Origin: Chinchilla lanigera
Taxonomy: Eukaryota; Chordata; Mammalia; Rodentia; Chinchillidae
Assembly: GCF_000276665.1 (NCBI RefSeq)
Contig: NW_004955404.1
Coordinates: 32,374,589 to 32,438,588, forward strand
Length of the DNA: 64,000 nt
Direction: 5' to 3'
Position numbers and translations under genes: made by a program. The stretch's first letter is position 1. The number at the start of each line of letters is the position of its first letter. The notes under the pieces are model-generated. The model worked only from the letters and a program-made list of their open reading frames with translations. It did no database searches and had not been told where the DNA came from. Of the stretch, positions 58,006 through 64,000 are shown piece after piece.

Positions 58006-58340
58006 TTATTTTCTACATGTTTTACAGTGCTCATGTAACACTTTTATAACCTAAAATAAAACAATCAGGTTATTGGATGGAAAAAAATTAAACTTGCTAT
58101 AACTCAACTGGCTCTGCTTACCGCCCTGCCTCTCTGCAAGCAAGGGCATATTTACTCACTGAGAGCAGCCTAGCGCTCTTCTCCCGGGCTCTGAGCATGC
58201 AGGTCTGGTTCCTGGTGATTTCTTGGTCAAGTCCCACTGTATAAAATGACAAGATTGGTACTCCCTCTTTACCTAGGTGCAGCCATGGAGATAAGATTGT
58301 TATAGATTGAATTGTGCTCCCTCAAAATTTTTATGTTGAA

Positions 58341-58674
58341 CAATATGCAATAGAATTACAATGGTGAACTCCTACCATCCTGTCCAGTGAAACTCTGTAT
58401 TATCCTTACTGTTTTATCGAAGAATTATTTTCTCATTCCCTATAAAGGTTTGAGCAATCTTTCATTCTTACACCCGGTAATCTCAGCAATGTAGCTGAGG
58501 ATAGTGATATGTAATGTAACAACCACTGTTGATTCGCATTATTTTGTCTTGAGACCCTGTACCACTTTGAATGTTCTTGCCTTGATTTGCTTATGTTTGT
58601 GATACTGGTATGCTGCTACTGTTCTATTTCTTTGTTTGTTTCTCACTTACTATTCTCTTTAAAATAAAAAAAAA
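58341..58674 (+). mobile_element. Poly(A)-tailed 334-bp retroposed insertion of unknown source
   Basis: Lies between perfect tttatgttgaa repeats (58330-58340 and 58675-58685) and ends in aaaataaaaaaaaaa. The body ('gtgaactcctaccatcctg', 'cacccggtaatctcagc', 'ttgtcttgagaccctgtacc') matches no SINE or LINE I know and has no long frame. It looks like a retrocopy of an RNA, perhaps part of an mRNA 3'UTR or a non-coding RNA. Confidence 0.7.
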
Positions 58675-58994
58675 TTTATGTTGAAGTCTTAACCCACACA
58701 CATCAAAATGGGACCATTTTTGGAAAGAGGGTTACAATGAGGTCATACCAGACTAGAGTGGACCCGTAATCCAGTATCACAGCGTCTCTATAGAAAGGGG
58801 AAATTTGGACACAGGGACTGGAGCAGAAGGAAAACAGTTACACTGCAGAAGGAAAATACCATGAGAAAAATGAAGACAGCGATCACAGTGACACTGCCTT
58901 CATCTAAGGAGCACCAAAAATTGCCACAAGCCACCGGAAGTTGGAAGTATACAACAGATTGCTCCTCACAGCCCCTAGAAGAAAGCAATCCGTG

Positions 58995-59107
58995 CATCTA
59001 GACACTAAAAAAGATAATAGCGAAGCACATTAGATCTTCAAGTGTTCATAAGAGTGCTAACTGGAAAAGGCAGGATACAAACTGATGGTTTTAATTTTAA
59101 TAAACAT
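58995..59107 (+). repeat. L1-like segment embedded in the MLT1 LTR
   Basis: Aligns with 57505-57623 in the nearby L1M: 'tagacactaaaaaagataatagcgaagca' versus 'tagacactgaaaaaaatagtattgaagca', then 'tggaaaaggcag', 'tacaaact' and 'aataaacat' in order. Confidence 0.65.
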
Positions 59108-59220
59108 CTTGTCTTCTAAGATTTTATAATAAATACTATAAGACATATTTTATGTCTTCAGAATTCTGAAAAAAATAAATTTTTGTTGATTAAGCCACCC
59201 AGTTTGAGGTATTTTGTTAA

Positions 59221-60369
59221 ATTTACCTATGAAATGAATAGGCACTGGGGAATTATTGATACTTCCATCAGGTGTCGATTTAGCTGAAGGTTGAACCACA
59301 CTGGTGGGCAGGGCTGTTGTTTTGTTCACGATGCTCACTTTATGATCCTTTTGCCTTGCAAGTGTAGAAACAAATCCCACTTGGAAAGATCAAGATTAAG
59401 AGGCTAAAACCCTCTGCAAAATAACACACATTCTTCACTTGGGATCAAGTTGCACATCTGTGCATGCTTTCTCCAAAGTATATTTTCTCTTTGGTGGCTA
59501 GTGTGGGCTCCAGACGGGAATAAAAATCGAAGAGAAGTTGCTTTGAGAGCAAGAAGTCTTCTTGCATATCAGCAGGTACTCAGGCTACCAAGCACAGTCT
59601 GTGGAGAAATGGTGACAACCTCTCACCCCATGCAGGAGCTTAGGTTGTAGATTGAGAATAGCTATTTATAGTTTCCAGGCTTATTTTCTCTGAATTGCAA
59701 ATCTCTTCTATTATACCCAAGCCTGCACAACAATCTTCTTAAGGATTATAGGCTCATTTATCATCATGGGGAATCTGAAGCCAGAGAATGTAGTCTGCTT
59801 GGGGAAAAGGGGACAGGGGCCTATTGAACATATCCAGTCCTAAGACCACGTGTAGTGACATTCACAAAAGCTGTGCTGTGGTGTACAGACCCTTGGTCCA
59901 CTAAAGTAGTGGGCAGCCACTAGGACAGACTTGAGGAACATGTCATCTTTCTCTGGGGGTACTCAGAAAACACTTGGAAAATAAATTCAAGAAAGACTAG
60001 ACTTTCTGCATTCTGGAGAGTGAACTTACACTGGTGTTTCTAGGTACTTCATTGCTGTGTAGCTTCAAAACTGAGCAAATGTAAGTTGGGCTCACTTCTT
60101 TTGAATGTTATATCAGACGTCCAGAGTTTTTGAGAAGATTTCAGCATTTTCTTTTCACTTTCTCTCCATAAATTTGGCATCAGATCTGCAAGGTTATAGG
60201 AACAATAAGTATTTCTCTCATATAGTAGATTATTAATTTCATTCTGTAATAATGTTTGTTACTTATTAATAAAAGACATAAGCAAGGCAAAATGATGATA
60301 ATTAATATTTGTCCATGCAGTGCTCAATTTATATGGTCCTCGTCTGTATGGTGACATAGAAGTATCTCA
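59221..60369. other. No feature recognised
   Basis: Unique-looking DNA. No exon with clear splice context. Confidence 0.4.
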
Positions 60370-60955
60370 GACAATTTCCTGTCTCCATCTCCCCAGCCGT
60401 GGTGCTAATGTAATTCACTATAATCTCTGATTCAGACTTCCTGTGTCTTCTTTTATTCTTCTCCAATCTAATTTCTTTCTTGCACTTGGAGAAACATAAA
60501 ATGGTAATTTAGCATTGTAATAGCCAAATTAAAATTCTTCAGTACTTTCCTAAAAAAAAAGGCTCAATGATTTGATACTGTCTACATCTCCAGCTTTGTG
60601 CCTGGCTCTATCTGGAAGTTCTCCCCAACCCTTCCTTCTCTAACTCCTCATTTTTTTTCAGGCTTTCAAATTCACTATCACTTTTTTACTCATACTGAAT
60701 CTAAAAAAGTCCTCCTAAATCATCACCTTGTTTCATTTTCTTCAGTTACAGCTATACTTTCTCATTGTGTATTTATGTGTAGCATGGTAGTTTATTTGTA
60801 GCCCGTTGTAGCCTGTTGATCTTCCTCACTCTTAAGTACCTGAAGAGCATGGACCATTTTTCTATTGGACTATGTGTTATCCCCAAGTCTAATGCAATTT
60901 TCTTATATTATAAGAATATTATAGATGCTCAGTAAATATTTGATGACTAAGAAAG
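60370..60955 (+). mobile_element. L2 LINE, 3' part
   Basis: 'cctggctctatctggaagttctcccc', 'cacctagctaac'-like 'tctctaactcctc', 'gtacctgaagagcatggacc' and 'tatagatgctcagtaaatatttgatgac' follow the L2 3' end ('gctccatgagggcagggacc', 'taggtgctcaataaatatttg'). Confidence 0.65.
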
Positions 60956-61469
60956 TAGATGCCTTTAAAATAATTCTATAATTGTGTCTTAAAGGGAACA
61001 CTCAAATATAATACATTATTTTTATGGTGAAATATTTTTAAACAGGAATAAAATCTCTCTATACTGAAAGTACAGACCCTGACACCTAGAAATTTTTAGC
61101 TTCTCAGAAGCTTACCTAGTAAAGTGTCCTAAAGTCACCATTTGGGAAAAAAATGACTGTGAATCTATTTCAGTGATGAATTTGAGTGGAAGATATCCAA
61201 AATGTTTACCTTTCTACCTCTAGAACTCACTTGGACATGACTTTATAATTTGTTCTTCAGGTTACTACATTACTCTGTTAAATAAGTGTCAGGCTGTCTT
61301 TTAAATTTCTTTTTTCCACAAAAGAAAAAATAATCCTTTGATCTGATGCCAACCAGATATACAAATCTTGTCCCTGACTTCCTCACTAATCAAATGAGAA
61401 TAACACCCAATTCTCTAACTGACAGAGCTATTTTGAGGATCAAATATTTAGTTATTGAAAATACAAATA

Positions 61470-61620
61470 CTCAAGAGGAAGGGGAAAAATAATTGAGATG
61501 TGTTATGTACATGTAACAGTTTCCCACAATTCATGTAATCATTATGTACTGCAAACTTGTACTAATAAATAAAAAATTTTAAAGAAAAATTTATAAATAA
61601 AAAATTTTAAAGAAAATTCA
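61470..61620 (+). mobile_element. L1 3' terminus, strongly truncated
   Basis: 'catgtaatcattatgtactgcaaacttgtactaataaat' resembles the end at 63.66 kb ('catgtgatcattatgtatatctaaaatgtaccaataaaat'), followed by two A/T-rich 28-bp units (61566 and 61594). Confidence 0.6.
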
Positions 61621-61629
61621 AATACCCTT

Positions 61630-62195
61630 AATAACAGCTGTCTTAACTTAGGATACTATCTACTCAACATACATAGCCAAAGGTCGAATTTCCAAAGTTA
61701 TTTAATGGGATGTCACTCATGTTTATATTTGCATAAATACACATGTAATAATTTTCAACCTATGACCAATAAGAAAAGAAGTCTAGGAATAAAACAAAAG
61801 AGAAGAAAAAAATGCATAAACCAAGTTTAGTTAATAAAATAGAAGTGATGAATTTGTTAAGGTAGAAATAAATTACTAACTCTGATTTGATATATTTCAT
61901 ATATAAATTTTATGCAAATTCTCTTATATGTAGTCTTACCTTTCAATTTTGACAATTTTATTAGTAATACTGAAAATTTTTAAACTATCATTAAGCTAAT
62001 CTTCCTCCTAAAGCTCCTTGTTTCTTTGGCAGTAAAGACATAAATTGTCATTCTCTATTCCTACTGAACTTTGAGGTATAAAATTTTTTTTGCTTAGCCA
62101 ACCTAAATCAACCATGTAATGGAGCCCCTCTGGGTAAAAATTATACCTAAAATATGCACCTGAATAGAAGAAATAAAAACATCTCAATTCCAAGT
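61630..62195. other. No feature recognised
   Basis: AT-rich DNA without recognisable repeats. Confidence 0.4.
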
Positions 62196-62196
62196 C

Positions 62197-62357
62197 TTTT
62201 TTTTTTTTTTCTTTTTTGAGACAGGGTCTCACTATGCAGTTCAGGCTGGCCTTGAGCTTATTTTGTAACCCAGGTTGTTCTCAAACTAGCACCAATTCTC
62301 CTGCGTCAGCCTCCTGAGTGCTGGGATTACAGGTGTGTGTGCATCACCATGCCTGGA
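62197..62357 (-). mobile_element. B1-like SINE
   Basis: T-run, 'gagacagggtctcactatgcag', 'cctgcgtcagcctcctgagtgctgggattacagg' and 'caccatgcctgg'. The flanks attccaagtctt / attccacttctt resemble a 12-bp target duplication with two mismatches. Confidence 0.9.
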
Positions 62358-62369
62358 TTCCACTTCTTT

Positions 62370-63010
62370 TATGTAGTTTTCTGATAACTGATTTGTATAT
62401 TTCTTGGATCTGTTATTCAAAAGAATAATCTTTCCATTTCCAAGGATATTTGTAAATATATGCTGATGAATGACCTAACCCCCCTCACATGCACACATGA
62501 TTTTTTAAAATAAATTTGTAAAATGCACATATTACAAGTCATTATTTGTATTGCTATATTTTTCTAAAAAAGATATTAATCAACTTACAAATAGCAAAAT
62601 TAAATTTCAATAAAAGACATTTTAAATGTACTGTCAAGAGTTCAACATATGCAATTTTATTTCAGGACCTATGTCAAAAAATTTCCTATGTCCTTAAAAT
62701 GTTTTTATTTATTACAACAATAAATTTTTCATATCATCAATAACCTTGAAAATTAATATTGACAAAGACATTTTATCCTTATTGGGGAAACAATTCTAAA
62801 TTAGGACATAAAAAGAAACTTGGTCAGTTTCAAGGTTCTTTTCATTATTTAATGGGGGTGTTAAGGAGATAACTCTGCAAAATGTTGAAATGAGAATTTG
62901 ATTTTGTTCATTGTTTTTGACACCAAAAAGACAAGAAATGAGATGATTCCTCAGGGTGATTTATTCGTTGTATCATAGTGTCCGCTGTGATTGCTGTAGT
63001 ACTCAGGGGA
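62370..63010. other. No feature recognised
   Basis: AT-rich DNA, ending at a (CAAA)n run at 63012-63033. Confidence 0.4.
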
Positions 63011-63011
63011 A

Positions 63012-63120
63012 ACAAACAAACAAACAAACAAAAAAGTTGTGCGATTTACCTGCATGGACCACTGTTTCCCTCCCTCTTCCCCTGCCCCACTCTCCTCCTC
63101 CTCTTCCTCCCTCTCCCTAC
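63012..63120. repeat. (CAAA)n run followed by a CCT-rich pyrimidine tract
   Basis: caaacaaacaaacaaac at about 63012-63033, then CCTC-rich DNA at 63067-63119. The frames here are low-complexity artefacts. Confidence 0.8.
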
Positions 63121-63409
63121 CTAGTAACAGCAATAACAGACACCCCACTCAATTATCCCATCTTTTCTTCCCCAGGCTAAGACTACACACGCTCTCTGAG
63201 AAGCCCCACTTTCCTGCATGACTGAGAGAGAAACCTTCATGTGTGTGCACTCAGAGAAAGGGAGATGCAGTCCCTCTTGCAAGACGCAGTCACCACTGAG
63301 AATCATAAGTACATGAATGCCCCTGGAGACCATACTCTTTAAGTGAAATAAACTGCACACACTTGTGTAAATACCACACTGTTTCTCTGCTGTGAGAAAT
63401 GGAAAGTGT

Positions 63410-63735
63410 AAATAAGGACCAAAATGTACACTGGGTATTGTGAAATAGGAAGAAAATGTTCAAATGGAGAGGGAAATAAGGGAGGGGGAAGGGGAAAGGA
63501 AAGAAGAAAAAAGTTTAAAAAGTGAGAAAAGAAGGAGAAAATGGAAACAAAGCTTGTGTAAATGGGGAGGGGAAAAGGAATTGAAGAGAGGGAAATGGGG
63601 AAAAAAGAATCAAACATATCACATACAGGTATAAATTCTCTATGATACATGTGATCATTATGTATATCTAAAATGTACCAATAAAATATCGTTGAAGAGA
63701 AAAAAGAAGGAAAGAAAGAAAGAAAAAAATGCAAA
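63410..63735 (+). mobile_element. L1 3'UTR and tail
   Basis: A G/A-rich tract ('ggagggggaaggggaaagg') leads to 'gatacatgtgatcattatgtatatctaaaatgtaccaataaaatatcg' and an A-rich tail with AAAG units. A purine-rich 3'UTR ending in AATAAA is typical of L1. 5' truncated. Confidence 0.65.
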
Positions 63736-63739
63736 GGAG

Positions 63740-64000
63740 GAAGAAAGAAAACCAAGTTATATCTGCTCCAGTTTTCCTCCTATAGCTTGGATAACCCTTA
63801 CCCAATCTGCCTGAATTAAGGCAGAGGCTCTTATTACATGATCTCAAAAGTATTAGCTATAGCAAAAACTGGAATTGTCTTTAGTTTTTTAGAAACACAG
63901 TATTCTGGCCCTTGCAGATCAAAAGCCCTGGCCTTCAAGCAGCTGTCTCTGTCATTCTCAAGAGTCGATTTTTCATCTTAAATGCCAAAGTATTAACATT
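63740..64000. other. No feature recognised
   Basis: Short right-hand end of the window, unique-looking. Confidence 0.4.

Larger units (their letters stand above)
58298..59220 (+). mobile_element. MLT1-type LTR, interrupted
   Basis: Starts 'tgttatagattgaattgtgctccctc', continues after the insertion with 'gtcttaacccacacacatc' and 'caatgaggtcatacc', and ends 'gttgattaagccacccagtttgaggtattttgtt', an unmistakable MLT1 layout. It is split by 58341-58674 and contains a foreign L1-like segment at 58995-59107. Confidence 0.85.

Noticed and set aside
58080..58260. GC-richer patch that might be an exon
   Set aside because: No frame with consistent splice sites; lies between a Tigger remnant and an MLT1, with no recognisable peptide.
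63339..63755. 138-codon Phe/Pro/Ser-rich minus-strand frame
   Set aside because: Antisense reading of the purine-rich L1 3'UTR.

Overview
The window is mammalian nuclear DNA, almost certainly from a rodent. It contains L1 LINEs, short tRNA-derived (ID-like) SINEs with A-rich tails, B1-like 7SL SINEs, dimers of the two, MaLR-type LTRs, and older mammal-wide repeats (L2, MIR, MER5, MER20, MLT1, Tigger-type). The SINE set does not look like that of mouse or rat. A non-murid rodent such as a beaver, kangaroo-rat or squirrel relative fits better, but I cannot fix the species. I found no exon of a host protein gene, no tRNA or rRNA gene and nothing prokaryotic. The only coding sequence I support as real is retrotransposon-derived: the first 199 codons of an L1 ORF1 running off the left edge, and a C-terminal scrap of L1 ORF2 near 11.4 kb. 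The window is best read as intergenic or deep intronic.

Layout. 1-1720: 5' part of a young minus-strand L1, with open ORF1 and a 5'UTR made partly of ~141-bp tandem monomers. 1.7-7 kb: mostly unique, with an ID-like SINE, a B1 and one LTR. 7-16.3 kb: stacked old antisense L1s interrupted by LTRs, a younger L1 3' end, an ID-like SINE and a B1, plus a 119-bp direct repeat 2.2 kb apart. 17-19 kb: SINEs and purine-rich DNA. 19.55-21.82 kb: a complete MaLR element with two LTRs and a non-coding interior. 22-23.7 kb: L2, opposed LTRs and a 206-bp assembly gap. 25.4-26.2 kb: MER5, MER20 and a small hairpin/tandem cluster. 28-31.2 kb: dimeric SINEs and MIRs. 31.5-38 kb: a minus-strand MaLR element, then a long antisense L1M carrying three insertions, one of which is an inverted copy of the nearby MaLR LTR.

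38-56 kb is the most unique part. It holds an LTR at 42.8 kb, an IAP-like LTR with a large TTC/TTCTGC expansion near 45.2 kb, a CA microsatellite, an ID-like SINE at 48.05 kb, a hairpin at 49.87 kb, MIR and LTR fossils around 51 kb, and a 244-bp tandem duplication broken by later insertions at 52.6-53.55 kb. 56.4-59.2 kb is another pile-up: SINE, L1M, Tigger-type element, and an MLT1 split by a poly(A)-tailed insertion. 59.2-64 kb has an L2, L1 3' ends and a B1.

No genes act together here. The interest is the record of mobile-element activity: an L1 with intact ORF1 start and a monomeric 5'UTR, poly(A)-tailed insertions of unknown origin, and several unusual rearrangements. Repeat family names come from recognition by eye and their boundaries are approximate unless a target-site duplication is cited.
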